Assembly: GCA_963597395.1 (NCBI GenBank)
Contig: CAVBPX010000030.1
Location: 1 to 27,043, forward strand
Direction of reading: 5' to 3'
DNA from: Hallerella sp963597395
Lineage (GTDB): Bacteria > Fibrobacterota > Fibrobacteria > Fibrobacterales > Fibrobacteraceae
DNA length: 27,043 bases
Part shown: piece after piece, positions 1 to 8,651 of the stretch
Layout of the letters: each line of letters opens with the position of its first letter
Numbering within the stretch: position 1 is the stretch's first letter
Program-made: the position numbers and the translations under genes
The notes under the pieces: model-generated
Seen by the model: only the letters and a program-made list of their open reading frames with translations
The model's database searches: none
What the model was told of the DNA's origin: nothing

Positions 1-14
1 TTCTGAACTGCGGG

Positions 15-118
15 ATGGATTCTACCTGCCTGTCGGCAGACAGGTCGGCTCTTTCAGGGCCTCCAGAATGACTATGGACGTGGATTCTATCGCTCCTTTC
101 AGTCGCTCCGGAATAACG
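15..118. repeat. Dispersed intergenic repeat, two degenerate copies
   Basis: Two related units lie side by side at 15-72 and 80-118. On the minus strand each reads roughly GTCATTCTGGAG, a variable centre, then a block like GATAGAATCCA. The first copy contains a perfect small hairpin at 29-44 (stem CCTGTC/GACAGG, loop GGCA). A third related copy sits at 5219-5253. The reading frame through the region gives only a peptide of the kind seen when such repeats are mistranslated, so I see no gene in 1-316 apart from these repeats and the promoter just upstream of 317. Confidence 0.55.
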
Positions 119-259
119 CTTGGATTGAGGACTCTATCGGGTTCTGCGAATTCTTCAAGATGCCCGTGGAATGGCGGTGAAAAATTAATTTGTAAGCATA
201 ATGTACGCAAAGGGCGAAAACTTGCGTTGTGATGTATTTCACGGAAAGTTTTTTGTAAA

Positions 260-287
260 TTTGGAAGGAAAGATGTTTAGATATATT
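260..287 (+). promoter_or_regulatory. Probable promoter of the lipoprotein pair
   Basis: The AT-rich stretch before the first lipoprotein contains TTTGGA (260-265), a 16-base gap and TATATT (282-287). An overlapping alternative uses TTGTAA (253-258) and TAGATA (278-283). A Shine-Dalgarno AGGAG at 303-307 follows, before the ATG at 317. The elements are only approximate, so the exact hexamers are uncertain. Confidence 0.35.
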
Positions 288-316
288 TACATCCGGAAAA
301 CCTAGGAGAGAAAATT

Positions 317-2368
317 ATGAAGACCCTTAGCAGCTTCACTAAATTCTCGTTCGCGGCAGTCGGCTGCGGACTTCTTTTCACCGCTTGCGGTGATGATGTT
401 ACAAAAGTTTATCGGGCGGAGGGCTCCGGAATGGAAATTGCCGTGTCGGCGGATTCGCTCGGCGAATGCGATTCGACAAACCTGCGTCGGACGGTCTTTG
501 TGACGGATGAAAACGTGGCCTATGTGTGCTCGGAATCGGGCTGGGCGACCCTCGCTCCGGAAACGGAAGTGGTCAAGTGCGCCGTAAAGCAGCTCTCCGA
601 CAAGTCCGGCTACAAGATTATGTGTGGCGGCGATTCGGTGGGCGTTGTCAAGAACGGCACCAATGGAACGGACGGCACCGACGGAACGAACGGCAAGAAC
701 GGTACAAACGGCAAGAACGGCGCCGCGGGCAAGGACGGCTCGGACGGCACTTCCTGCACGGTAACGGCTGCGGAAAACGGTTTTGACGTTCTTTGCGGCG
801 GAGAAAAGGTTGGTGAGCTTTTGAACGGTGCTGCCGGCGATGACGGCGAAAACGGGGAATCCTGCTCCGCGACGAAGCTCGATGACGGTTCGGGCGTTGT
901 CATCAAATGTGCCGACGAGCTGGACACGCTTGTAAACGGCAAGGACGGCGAAAAGGGTGAAACGGGCGATGCCGGCACATCCTGCTCGGTCACGGCCGCC
1001 GATAACGGCTTTGACGTCTATTGCGGCGGAGAAAAGGTCGGTTCGCTTTTGAACGGTAAGGACGGCGAAAACGGCGCGAAGGGCGCTGACGGCGAAGATG
1101 GCGCCTCTTGCACGGTCAAGGCTCTTGATGACGGCACGGGCTACGACATCGTTTGCGGCGAAGCTACGGTCGGAACCATCAAGAACGGTGCGAAGGGCGA
1201 TTCCGGTGCACAGGGCGTCAAGGGTGCGGACGGCAAGTCCTGCACGGTCGAAGCCCTTACGGACGGCTCGGGCTACAACCTCACTTGCGACGACAAGACG
1301 GTTACGGTCAAGAACGGTGAAGACGGTGAAGCCGGCACCTCCTGCACGGTGGAAGCTCTTTCGGATAATTCGGGCGTGACCATTACTTGCGGCGAAAAGA
1401 CGGTTACGGTCAAGAACGGCGAGAAGGGCGAAACGGGCGCAACCGGCGCCCAGGGCGCAACCGGTCCGAACGGCACCTCCTGCACGGTGGAAGCGGTTAC
1501 GGATGGCTACAACATTGTCTGCGGCACGGAAACGGTCGGAACCATCAAGAACGGTGCGAAGGGCGATTCCGGAGTGAAGGGTGAAACCGGCGCCCAGGGC
1601 ATTCAGGGCGCGGCAGGCGAATCCTGCACGTTGACCGACAACAGCGACGGAACGATTACGCTTCAGTGCGGTGAAACCTCGACGACGCTCTACAAGTCGC
1701 TTTGCGGAACGAGCGCCTATGACCCGGCGAACAACTTCTGCTACGACAATGCCTTGTATAGCTACTGCAACGGCGCAAGCTACAATCCGGAAAAACAGTT
1801 CTGCCACGGTGCGGCTCTCTACGACCTTTGCGGAGGCAAGGAATACAATCCGGACAGCGGATTCTGCGATACCCGCGATGGAATTACTTACAAGATGGTG
1901 ACAATCGGAACGCAAACATGGATGGCCGAAAACCTGAATCACGATACGACTACCGGCAGCTATTGCGATGATGACTATTGTGCGACTTATGGACGTCTTT
2001 ACACGGCGACCGTTGCTGCGCAGGTTTGCCCGACGGGGTGGCACCTGCCGACTTCGGCCGAATGGGAGACGCTCTCGACGACGGTCGGGGAATCCGCTTC
2101 GGAAATCGGCACCGCGCTCAAATCCACGAGCGGCTGGAACGATGACGGAAACGGCTCGAATGCGGTCGGCTTCAATGCGCTTCCGGGCGGACAGTATTAT
2201 TATTCTTCTTACAGTTCCAATGGCACTGCCGCTTATTTCTGGACTTCGACGACCTCTGGGAATAGGTACACCAACTACAGTTTGACGTCTACATCGACTA
2301 CTTTAACAAGTTCAAGTTCGCGTTCCACCTACTACTATTCTGTCCGCTGCCTGAAGGATGCGGAATAG
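317..2368 (+). CDS. Collagen-like FISUMP-domain surface lipoprotein (paralogue 1)
   Basis: Predicted envelope lipoprotein of 683 residues. A lipoprotein signal ends in the lipobox LFTAC, with Cys24 as the probable lipidation site and a mature start of CGDD. After about residue 110, short collagen-like Gly-X-Y runs (GTNGTDGTDG and similar) alternate with nine modules of about 25 residues. Each module has the pattern C-x-V-x-A-L-x-D-G-x-G-Y-x-x-x-C-G-x-x-x-V-G and ends in NG. Three Cys-rich LY-x-x-C/YNP-x-x-x-FC units follow (about 460-520). Residues 523-683 are a FISUMP domain (IGTQTWMAENLN, CPTGWHLP, GFNALPGG, final VRCLKD). Start choice: ATG 317 with AGGAG 10 bases upstream. A paralogue follows 39 bases later, probably in the same transcript. 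The molecular role is unknown; adhesion or surface display is inference. A long antisense frame over this gene reflects repeat composition. Confidence 0.9.
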   Translation: MKTLSSFTKFSFAAVGCGLLFTACGDDVTKVYRAEGSGMEIAVSADSLGECDSTNLRRTVFVTDENVAYVCSESGWATLAPETEVVKCAVKQLSDKSGYKIMCGGDSVGVVKNGTNGTDGTDGTNGKNGTNGKNGAAGKDGSDGTSCTVTAAENGFDVLCGGEKVGELLNGAAGDDGENGESCSATKLDDGSGVVIKCADELDTLVNGKDGEKGETGDAGTSCSVTAADNGFDVYCGGEKVGSLLNGKDGENGAKGADGEDGASCTVKALDDGTGYDIVCGEATVGTIKNGAKGDSGAQGVKGADGKSCTVEALTDGSGYNLTCDDKTVTVKNGEDGEAGTSCTVEALSDNSGVTITCGEKTVTVKNGEKGETGATGAQGATGPNGTSCTVEAVTDGYNIVCGTETVGTIKNGAKGDSGVKGETGAQGIQGAAGESCTLTDNSDGTITLQCGETSTTLYKSLCGTSAYDPANNFCYDNALYSYCNGASYNPEKQFCHGAALYDLCGGKEYNPDSGFCDTRDGITYKMVTIGTQTWMAENLNHDTTTGSYCDDDYCATYGRLYTATVAAQVCPTGWHLPTSAEWETLSTTVGESASEIGTALKSTSGWNDDGNGSNAVGFNALPGGQYYYSSYSSNGTAAYFWTSTTSGNRYTNYSLTSTSTTLTSSSSRSTYYYSVRCLKDAE

Positions 2369-2407
2369 GATGGATGAACGAACGGAAAACAAGTTAGGAG
2401 AGAAAAT

Positions 2408-4990
2408 ATGAAGACGCTAAGCTTCACTAAATTCTCGGTCGCGGCCACCTGTTGCGGAATCCTCTTTTCTGCCTGTAGCGACGATGTTTCCAAGGTTTAC
2501 AAAGAGGACGACTTTGGAGTGGATATCGCTGCGTCCGTGGACTCGCTCGGAGATTGCGATTCGACAAACTACGGAAAGACCGTATTTGTCACGGACAAGA
2601 ATTCCGCCTATGTTTGTGCGGCATCGGGCTGGGTCTCCCTTACGCCCTATACAAAGAACGTCACCTGCTCCGTAAAGTCCCTTTCGGACGGTTCGGGCTT
2701 CAAGGTTCTTTGCGACGGCGACTCGGTGGGCGTCATCAAGAACGGCGCAAACGGTACGGACGGTAAAAACGGCACGAACGGCACAAACGGTGCAAACGGC
2801 AAGGCCGGCGCGGACGGTTCGGACGGTACGGACGGAACGTATTGTACCATCGAAACGCTGGTCGATAATCTGGGATACAACGTTCTTTGTGACGGCGACA
2901 CGATGGGCGTCGTCTGGAACGGCGTTTCCGGTAATGACGGCGAAGACGGTACGGGTTGCTCGATTAAACCCTTTGAAAACGGCAACGGCTACGACATCTA
3001 CTGTGACGGCGAACTTTCGGGTTCAATAGTGAACGGAGCGGATGGCGCAAAGGGCGACCAGGGCGTCGCCGGCACGTATTGCTCGGTCAAGGAAACGTCC
3101 GCAGGCTACGATATTTACTGTAACGGTGAATTTTCGGGTGCCATTTTGAATGGCGCTGACGGTCAAGACGGCGCAGCAGGTGATTCCGGCAAAAGCTGCA
3201 AGATTTCGGCAAACTCCGCCGGAACGGGCTACGATGTCATCTGTGGCAAAGACACGGTCGGTTCGCTTTTGAACGGTGCGAAGGGTGACTCCGGAGAGAC
3301 CGGTGCAAAAGGCGCTTCCGGCGAAAGCTGCGGAATCGTTGCAAACTCCGCCGGGACGGGCTACGATGTCATTTGCGGCTCGGATACGGTCGGTTCGCTT
3401 TTGAGCGGTTCCAAGGGCGCGAAGGGCGACCAGGGCGCCGATGGCACGTATTGCACGGTCAAGGAAACGTCCGCGGGCTACGACATTTACTGTAACGGTG
3501 AACTTTCGGGCTCGATTTTGAACGGTGACGACGGTCAAGACGGTGCGGCAGGTGATTCCGGCAAGAGCTGCAGGATTTCGGCAAACGCCGCCGGAACGGG
3601 CTACGATGTCATCTGCGGCAAAGACACGGTCGGTTCGCTTTTGAACGGTGCGAAGGGCGACTCCGGAGAAACCGGTGCAAAGGGCGAAGACGGTGCAAAC
3701 TGCAAGATTTCCGAAAATGCCGACGGTACGGGCTTTGAAGTGACTTGTGGCGATGAAACTGTCGGCATTCTTCACGGCACAAACGGCTCGAATGGAACCT
3801 CCTGCACGGTCGAAGAAAATGCCGCCGGAGGCTACAACTTTGTGTGCGGTGGAGAAGTTGTGGGCTCGGTTGCGGACGGAGCGCCCGGTGCAACGGGTGA
3901 TACGGGCGAAACGGGCGCTGTCGGCGATTCCGGAAAGTCCTGCTATGTCGAAGAACTCGAAAACGCGAAGGGCTATAATGTCATTTGCGGCGCGGATACG
4001 GTCGGATTCCTGAACGGTGCGAAGGGCGCTACCGGTGATCAGGGCGCCGTCGGCGATACCGGTAAAGTGGGCGAACAGGGCGCATCCTGCACGCTTGCGG
4101 ATAACGGAGACGGCTCGGTCACAATGACGTGCGGTTCGGAAACGGTGACGCTCTACAAGGCGCTTTGCGGAGAAACCGGTATCGATTTGGCTACGCAGTT
4201 CTGCTATGACGGAACCCTCTACAGCCTTTGCGGCGGCACGAGCTACTCTCCGAAAAAGAGTTTCTGCCACAGCGAAACGATCTATGATCTTTGCAACGGC
4301 CAGGTTTACAACCCCGACGAAATGACGTGCGAATCCGGAGCCGTAACGGGCGAGTTTACCGACCCGCGCGATAGCCAAACGTATAAGACGGTTCAAATCG
4401 GCACACAGACCTGGTTTGCCGAGAACCTGAACTATGCGTATCTCGGAAAGACGGCCGATCTGGATTCTTCGAGCTTCTGCTACAACAATACCGATTCGAA
4501 CTGCGAAACGTACGGTCGGCTTTACACGTGGTCCGCTGCGATGGACTCGGCGGGAGTTGCAAACGAAGACGTCGCCGGAACGGGCTGCGGCTACGGTGTG
4601 GAATGCTCCGTAACCGGAAAGGTCCAGGGCGTTTGCCCCACGGGATGGCACTTGCCCGATTCGACCGAATTCGAAACGCTCATGAAATACGTCGCAAACA
4701 ACACGACGGGCGGAACGGATTCCGTTGGCTATGCCTTGAAGGCAACTTCCGGCTGGAGCATTTATAACGGCTCGGATGCGTTCGGGTTCAGCGCTCTCCC
4801 GGCAGGTGCGTATGGGCTTTCGAACTATTACTACTTGACGACGGTTTCGTTCCTTTGGACGTCGACCGAAAAATCCACGACCGATGCCTACTTCTTGCGG
4901 ATGAGCGAGTTGAACGATCCGGAAAAGGCGGCAATACTTGCCGAAAATGTGAGCAATTACTACTTCCCGGTTCGCTGCCTAAAAGACTAG
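2408..4990 (+). CDS. Collagen-like FISUMP-domain surface lipoprotein (paralogue 2)
   Basis: An 860-residue paralogue of the upstream gene. It shares the leader AGGAGAGAAAAT-ATGAAGAC, the signal peptide (lipobox LFSAC, Cys23, mature CSDD), collagen-like Gly-X-Y runs, two-Cys modules and a FISUMP domain (about 652-860; IGTQTWFAENLN, CPTGWHLPDS, final VRCLKD). It carries twelve two-Cys modules against nine upstream, partly because a 124-residue block is duplicated internally. Its FISUMP domain is longer, with an insert around AGTGCGYGVECSVTGK. It closes the transcript ahead of the terminator at 5011. The near-identical 5' ends point to tandem gene duplication. Function unknown; a role in surface adhesion or protein-protein contact is inferred from collagen-like domains in other bacteria. 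Confidence 0.9.
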   Translation: MKTLSFTKFSVAATCCGILFSACSDDVSKVYKEDDFGVDIAASVDSLGDCDSTNYGKTVFVTDKNSAYVCAASGWVSLTPYTKNVTCSVKSLSDGSGFKVLCDGDSVGVIKNGANGTDGKNGTNGTNGANGKAGADGSDGTDGTYCTIETLVDNLGYNVLCDGDTMGVVWNGVSGNDGEDGTGCSIKPFENGNGYDIYCDGELSGSIVNGADGAKGDQGVAGTYCSVKETSAGYDIYCNGEFSGAILNGADGQDGAAGDSGKSCKISANSAGTGYDVICGKDTVGSLLNGAKGDSGETGAKGASGESCGIVANSAGTGYDVICGSDTVGSLLSGSKGAKGDQGADGTYCTVKETSAGYDIYCNGELSGSILNGDDGQDGAAGDSGKSCRISANAAGTGYDVICGKDTVGSLLNGAKGDSGETGAKGEDGANCKISENADGTGFEVTCGDETVGILHGTNGSNGTSCTVEENAAGGYNFVCGGEVVGSVADGAPGATGDTGETGAVGDSGKSCYVEELENAKGYNVICGADTVGFLNGAKGATGDQGAVGDTGKVGEQGASCTLADNGDGSVTMTCGSETVTLYKALCGETGIDLATQFCYDGTLYSLCGGTSYSPKKSFCHSETIYDLCNGQVYNPDEMTCESGAVTGEFTDPRDSQTYKTVQIGTQTWFAENLNYAYLGKTADLDSSSFCYNNTDSNCETYGRLYTWSAAMDSAGVANEDVAGTGCGYGVECSVTGKVQGVCPTGWHLPDSTEFETLMKYVANNTTGGTDSVGYALKATSGWSIYNGSDAFGFSALPAGAYGLSNYYYLTTVSFLWTSTEKSTTDAYFLRMSELNDPEKAAILAENVSNYYFPVRCLKD
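3047..3685 (+). repeat. Internal direct repeat, 372-base period
   Basis: Bases 3047-3313 and 3419-3685 are highly similar copies offset by 372 bases, exactly 124 codons. Both encode KGDQG, then YC(S/T)VKETSAGYDIYCNGE, then SC(K/R)ISAN, then ICGKDTVGSLLNGAKGDSG. The period keeps the frame, so the protein grew by two two-Cys modules plus their collagen spacers and part of a third. Confidence 0.85.
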
Positions 4991-5010
4991 TGCGATAGCG
5001 TCAAAAATTA

Positions 5011-5042
5011 AAGCTCGGGCTTAAAGCGGCCCGGGCTTTTTT
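5011..5042 (+). terminator. Rho-independent terminator after lipoprotein pair
   Basis: A 10-pair stem, AAGCTCGGGC (5011-5020) with GCCCGGGCTT (5029-5038), includes one G-T wobble and has an 8-base loop. A run of T continues to 5042. It lies 20 bases after the stop of the second lipoprotein. Confidence 0.9.
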
Positions 5043-5106
5043 AAATTACAGAAAGAAATTTACATATCCTAAAAATTGGTCAAGAAAATTTGAGTGAGAC
5101 CAAGCG

Positions 5107-5280
5107 ATGGCAGAAATGTTTAGAGGAAACCTTAAAGAAGAGGGACGTCAAAAAGATCCTGTAGATGAACCGAAAAACATTGAAATGCTTCGTTTACTGA
5201 AGACGGTTTTGTTTTGCCGTCATCCTGGAGCGCCAGCGATAGGATCCATAGACAGAATTTGTGTGAGTGTGGAGAGTTGA
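5107..5280 (+). CDS. Small hypothetical ORF running into a repeat (possible remnant)
   Basis: An ATG frame of 57 residues begins MAEMFRGNLKEEG and ends IDRICVSVES. The first 35 or so codons look basic and ordinary. The last third lies within the dispersed intergenic repeat (5219-5253), which suggests either a gene truncated by the repeat or no gene at all. There is no clear Shine-Dalgarno; GAGTGAG lies 10-16 bases upstream. I do not recognise a family. Apart from this frame and the repeat, 5043-5321 shows nothing else I can support. Confidence 0.25.
   Translation: MAEMFRGNLKEEGRQKDPVDEPKNIEMLRLLKTVLFCRHPGAPAIGSIDRICVSVES
5219..5253. repeat. Dispersed intergenic repeat, third copy
   Basis: GTCATCCTGGAG followed by GCGATAGGATCCATAGAC on the plus strand matches the minus-strand reading of the two copies at 15-118. 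The shared blocks are the GTCATYCTGGAG head and the GATAGRATCCA tail. Confidence 0.5.
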
Positions 5281-5321
5281 ATGTGGCGTGTTGGGAAACA
5301 GATCGCTTCGCAAATGAAGCC

Positions 5322-6536
5322 TTACGCCCGTTTCCGCCCCCGGAGGGTGCGGAGCCTTTCGATGAGGGGCAAAAGCAGGTCGTGCCGCTTGGCATGCAAA
5401 AGCCCCAGCACAAGGTAAAAGACGGAGACTTCGAAGAGCCTCAAAAGTTCTGGGGCGACTTCCCTAAAGTTCGCGCCGATGTTCTGGATTTTTAGCCATG
5501 CGGGTATTGCATACGTCGAAGGAAGGAACGATCCAAAGACCTGTAGCCATTTGGGCATGCTGCTTTGAGGCCAGCTGAATCCGGAAACGAGCAATACGAG
5601 AATCGGGACGCATGCAAAAAAGAGCAGCGCCGTTTCGCGGTGCCTAAAGAACTGCGCCATCCACATTCCCATATTGACGACCGCGCCAAAAAAGAGAAGT
5701 CCAAAAAGTAGCACGAGCGGAATGTTTCCGCGGTCCGGGAAACTGAAGACATGGTAAATGACGAGCTTGTAAAAGAAGAGCGCCGTGATATAGTGCAAAA
5801 TGAAGGCGGTGGAACGCCCGAAATAGCGGAGGAGGAGCGGTGCGCCTTCCGTCTCCTCGCATCCCTTGAGACGCGAAAATCTCCGGTTTTTGCGCGGCCC
5901 GCCCATCACGCCTATACCGACGAGGCATGTCTGCTGCAAAATGATCATCAGAACGGCCGATACCGCGTAGATGCCGTAGCCGCCCGACCGGTTGAACATC
6001 CGAATGAACTGTGCGGGAATCGGGTCGCGAATCGCCTTGGCCTCGGCGAGAGTCTTTCCGTTTGCCACGAGACGCTTTACCTGCACGGTTGCCCCGAGCG
6101 TCCCGGCCGCGGTGGCCAAAGACGTGGCGACATTTCCGTAAAGAAGAATGAACGCGCCGTGGGCATAGACGCCGACCGAAACGTTCTTTCCGCTGCGGAG
6201 GTCCGCTTCGAAGTTCTCCGGAATTTTCATGTAGCCGTAAATGGTTTCGTCCGCGAGGGCCTTTTGGGCGTTGGGCTCGTTCCAGTAGGTCGAAACAACA
6301 TCGACTTCCTGCGTGGATGCGACCATTCGAATCAGCTCGCGGGACATGGCGGAGCGGTCATTATCGACAATTCCGACCGGAGCCTTGTTTGCCACTTCGT
6401 GCACGTAGGGGTATGGATAGTAAAAGGAATAGACCACGACGCCGACGACAACAATCAGCATGCACGCCGGGTCGCGGAGCATTGTCTTCCACTCGGTAAG
6501 CGCTATCCGAAAGAACTGTCCTATCCGGTGCATCAT
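5322..6536 (-). CDS. ABC-2 type transporter permease (YhhJ/YbhR-like), downstream copy
   Basis: Inner-membrane subunit of an ABC-2 exporter, 404 residues. One N-terminal transmembrane helix after LTEWKTMLRDP is followed by a large periplasmic domain (about 45-180, with PVGIVDNDRSAMSRELIRM). Several membrane helices fill about 185-385, and a basic tail ends the protein. This matches the ABC2_membrane_3 layout of YhhJ/YbhR-type exporters. Its ATG overlaps the stop of the upstream permease (ATGA), so the two are translationally coupled. It is the last gene of the operon and no ATP-binding subunit is encoded with it. An insert with charged residues (GGPRKNRRFSRLKGCEETEG) lies in the cytoplasmic loop near 215-235. 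Substrate unknown. Confidence 0.85.
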   Translation of the reverse strand: MMHRIGQFFRIALTEWKTMLRDPACMLIVVVGVVVYSFYYPYPYVHEVANKAPVGIVDNDRSAMSRELIRMVASTQEVDVVSTYWNEPNAQKALADETIYGYMKIPENFEADLRSGKNVSVGVYAHGAFILLYGNVATSLATAAGTLGATVQVKRLVANGKTLAEAKAIRDPIPAQFIRMFNRSGGYGIYAVSAVLMIILQQTCLVGIGVMGGPRKNRRFSRLKGCEETEGAPLLLRYFGRSTAFILHYITALFFYKLVIYHVFSFPDRGNIPLVLLFGLLFFGAVVNMGMWMAQFFRHRETALLFFACVPILVLLVSGFSWPQSSMPKWLQVFGSFLPSTYAIPAWLKIQNIGANFREVAPELLRLFEVSVFYLVLGLLHAKRHDLLLPLIERLRTLRGRKRA

Positions 6537-7660
6537 TCCGCAGCCTCCCTTTGAACGGTCCGCGGAATCCGGATGCGGAGCGAAAAGATGGCGACGAAAA
6601 TCCAGAAGAGAAGTTCCCCGCTCAAAATTTCAAGCGAATGGAAAGCTCTCGAAATTCCGACGTGTCCAAAGAAGAACGCGGACTGGAGCTGCATAAAATG
6701 CGTAATCGGAAGCACAAAGGCCCAGCACCGCAAAACGGTCGGCATTGCAAAAATCGGAAAGGTCTGTCCGCAAAAGGCAAACGCGGGGCCTCCCGCAACT
6801 GCCGCCGCGGAAAGCGCAATGCGCATCTCGCCAATAATTCCGACGAAGGCGGCTCCGGCGGCAAGGCACGTCCCGACCATCGCATAAATTCCGCAAACGA
6901 GAACGGCGATGTCGATGCCCTTCAAAGCGGGCATTCCGCGTCGCGCAAGGAAAAACAACGCAACCATCTCCGTTCCGAGGATAAAAAGCGCGGGCAAAAA
7001 TCTTCCGAAAAAGGCGATTGCCGTGGAGTTTCCCGCAGCGGAAAACCATTTGGCAGTTTCACGTTCCCGAATCGGATAGGAAAAAATGTAGGCCCCGAAA
7101 ATCATCGCGATGACGTGGAAAAGCGCCACGACAAAACCGACTCCCAAAAAATACTCGTAGTTTCCGGTCGGGTTCCCGATGACGTGAAGTTCCGACGTAA
7201 TCGGCGGCGCAACCGTGTTCTTTACAAGAAGCGCGCCCTGTGTGCCGATGGCCGTCCGCAAATCGTTTGTAATCAGTTTGCTAGTGAGAAGCGACTGCCC
7301 GTTTGTATAAACCGTAATGATGGGAGCTTCCAGACGGAGAGCCTTTTTTTCGAGGTCGGGAGGGATGTGCAAAAACGCGTAGATTTTTCCGCTCCGCATG
7401 GCCGATGCGCATTCCGAAACGCTCCGGCACCGCATCGAGAGCTTTGTCGTGGGGGAGGCTTCAATCGCGCGCAAAAGTTTTCCTTCGAGCGAGCCTCCGC
7501 TTTCGGCGACGACGCCGACTTCAAGCCCGCGCGGAGTTTCGGCCGAAAACAGCGAAAGAATTCCCAGGCAAAGTACAATGGGAAAAATGAACAAAAGAAT
7601 GACTGTCGGCGGATTGATTCGTCCGTACGCATCCTTTACGACTTCCCAAAAGTTCCGCAA
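6533..7660 (-). CDS. ABC-2 type transporter permease (YbhS-like), upstream copy
   Basis: A 375-residue partner permease with the same plan: a TM helix at about 20-37, a periplasmic domain (LEVGVVAESGGSLEGK through LHVIGNPTGNYEYF), then about five helices and a basic C-terminus. The start is TTG at 7660, one base after the stop of the adaptor gene; GGAGA about 7 bases before TTG supports it. It ends in a 4-base overlap with the second permease. Two different permeases in one operon suggest a heterodimeric membrane part, as in YbhSR. Sequence similarity to the sister permease is low, so the pair is old. Confidence 0.85.
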   Translation of the reverse strand: MRNFWEVVKDAYGRINPPTVILLFIFPIVLCLGILSLFSAETPRGLEVGVVAESGGSLEGKLLRAIEASPTTKLSMRCRSVSECASAMRSGKIYAFLHIPPDLEKKALRLEAPIITVYTNGQSLLTSKLITNDLRTAIGTQGALLVKNTVAPPITSELHVIGNPTGNYEYFLGVGFVVALFHVIAMIFGAYIFSYPIRERETAKWFSAAGNSTAIAFFGRFLPALFILGTEMVALFFLARRGMPALKGIDIAVLVCGIYAMVGTCLAAGAAFVGIIGEMRIALSAAAVAGGPAFAFCGQTFPIFAMPTVLRCWAFVLPITHFMQLQSAFFFGHVGISRAFHSLEILSGELLFWIFVAIFSLRIRIPRTVQREAAE

Positions 7661-7661
7661 G

Positions 7662-8651
7662 TCACTTCTCCGCGAGAGCCTTCCAGAGAACCGTCATTCC
7701 CGGGCGGAGTCCTTCGACGGGTGCCTTTGGCCGCAAGCGGACTTCGAACGTCTTTAGGTCGAAACCGCCGCTTTCCTTGCTGCTTTTCCAAATGGCATAG
7801 CTTCCGGCGCTTGCAATGTAATAGACTTCCATCGAAACGTTTTTGTCGAGTGCGGGAACGTACAGTTCAAAGGATTTTCCCTTGGATACGTTTTTGAGAG
7901 CGTCCTCGCGGATGTTGAAAACGGCCCATTCGTCTGTCAGGTCCGTGATGGCGACGACAGGCATTCCCGCCCCGACGACCTCGCCTTCTTCCGAGACCTT
8001 GAGCGTGATTTCTCCCGAAATCGGGGCGACAATTTTTGTTTCGTCGAGGTAGGCCTTTACTTCGGCCTTGGCACCGTTTGCCTGCAGCACGAGGGCGTTT
8101 GCCGCCGCCTTGTCCTCGTCGCGGGCGCCCTTGGTCGCTTCGGTGTATTGTGCCTTTGCCGCCTCGGCCTGGGCTTTTGCCGCATTCATCTGGGTTTCGG
8201 CCTCGTCGCGTTTTTGCACCGGCAGGACGCCTTCGTCGTAGAGCTTTTGAACGCGTTCGTATGTGGTCGTCGCAAGCTTTGCCGCTTCGTCCGCGCGGTT
8301 CATCACGGCCTTTGCAGCCTGAATCTGCTCCGCCCGTGCCCCGTTCTTCGCCTTGTTCGCCTGGGCCTTTGCCGCCTTGTAGGCTCCGTCGGCCTGCATC
8401 TTTTTCGCTTCTATCTCCGGGCTCGAAATTTCGGCAATCACGTCGCCCTTTGTGACGCTGTCGCCTTCGCGCACGGCAAATTCACAGATTCGCCCCGGGA
8501 CCTTTCCCGCGACCATCACGCGCCGCGCCTCGACCTGCCCCTGCAAATATTCGGCTTCGGGCGAAAGGGCAAAATGCTTAATCGCTCCAAAGCCCGCAAC
8601 GAGCAGGAGTACAATGATAAGCAACATCAAAACGGCTGGGATACGCTTCAT
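7662..8651 (-). CDS. HlyD-family periplasmic adaptor (membrane fusion protein)
   Basis: A 329-residue adaptor that would link inner-membrane permeases to the TolC-like channel. One N-terminal TM anchor (AVLMLLIIVLLLVAG) precedes the first biotinyl-lipoyl half (about 40-70, GKVPGRICEFAVREGDSV). A long Ala/Lys/Gln/Glu coiled-coil hairpin (about 80-200) follows, then the second lipoyl half (IVAPISGEITLKVSEEG) and a beta-barrel region (GLRPGMTVLWKAL). I chose ATG 8651 over an upstream in-frame codon because it forms an ATGA overlap with the TolC-like gene. The arrangement resembles YbhG and YhiI. Substrate not predictable. Confidence 0.88.
   Translation of the reverse strand: MKRIPAVLMLLIIVLLLVAGFGAIKHFALSPEAEYLQGQVEARRVMVAGKVPGRICEFAVREGDSVTKGDVIAEISSPEIEAKKMQADGAYKAAKAQANKAKNGARAEQIQAAKAVMNRADEAAKLATTTYERVQKLYDEGVLPVQKRDEAETQMNAAKAQAEAAKAQYTEATKGARDEDKAAANALVLQANGAKAEVKAYLDETKIVAPISGEITLKVSEEGEVVGAGMPVVAITDLTDEWAVFNIREDALKNVSKGKSFELYVPALDKNVSMEVYYIASAGSYAIWKSSKESGGFDLKTFEVRLRPKAPVEGLRPGMTVLWKALAEK

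Noticed and set aside
302..2044. 580-residue open frame antisense to the first collagen lipoprotein
   Set aside because: It mirrors the repeated, stop-poor GGC/AAC codon pattern of the sense gene; no start signal, low-complexity Arg/Ala/Val protein, and the sense frame has signal peptide and domains.
640..4100. Regular repeats as a CRISPR array
   Set aside because: The repeats are in-frame coding modules with diverged sequence and no constant spacer structure; no cas gene is present.
3023..4651. 542-residue antisense frame over the second collagen lipoprotein
   Set aside because: Same cause as above: repetitive codons with no stops on the opposite strand.
6551..7897. Long plus-strand frames across the exporter operon (also 8654-9871)
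   Set aside because: They oppose well-recognised permease, adaptor and TolC genes and give highly charged, domain-less products.
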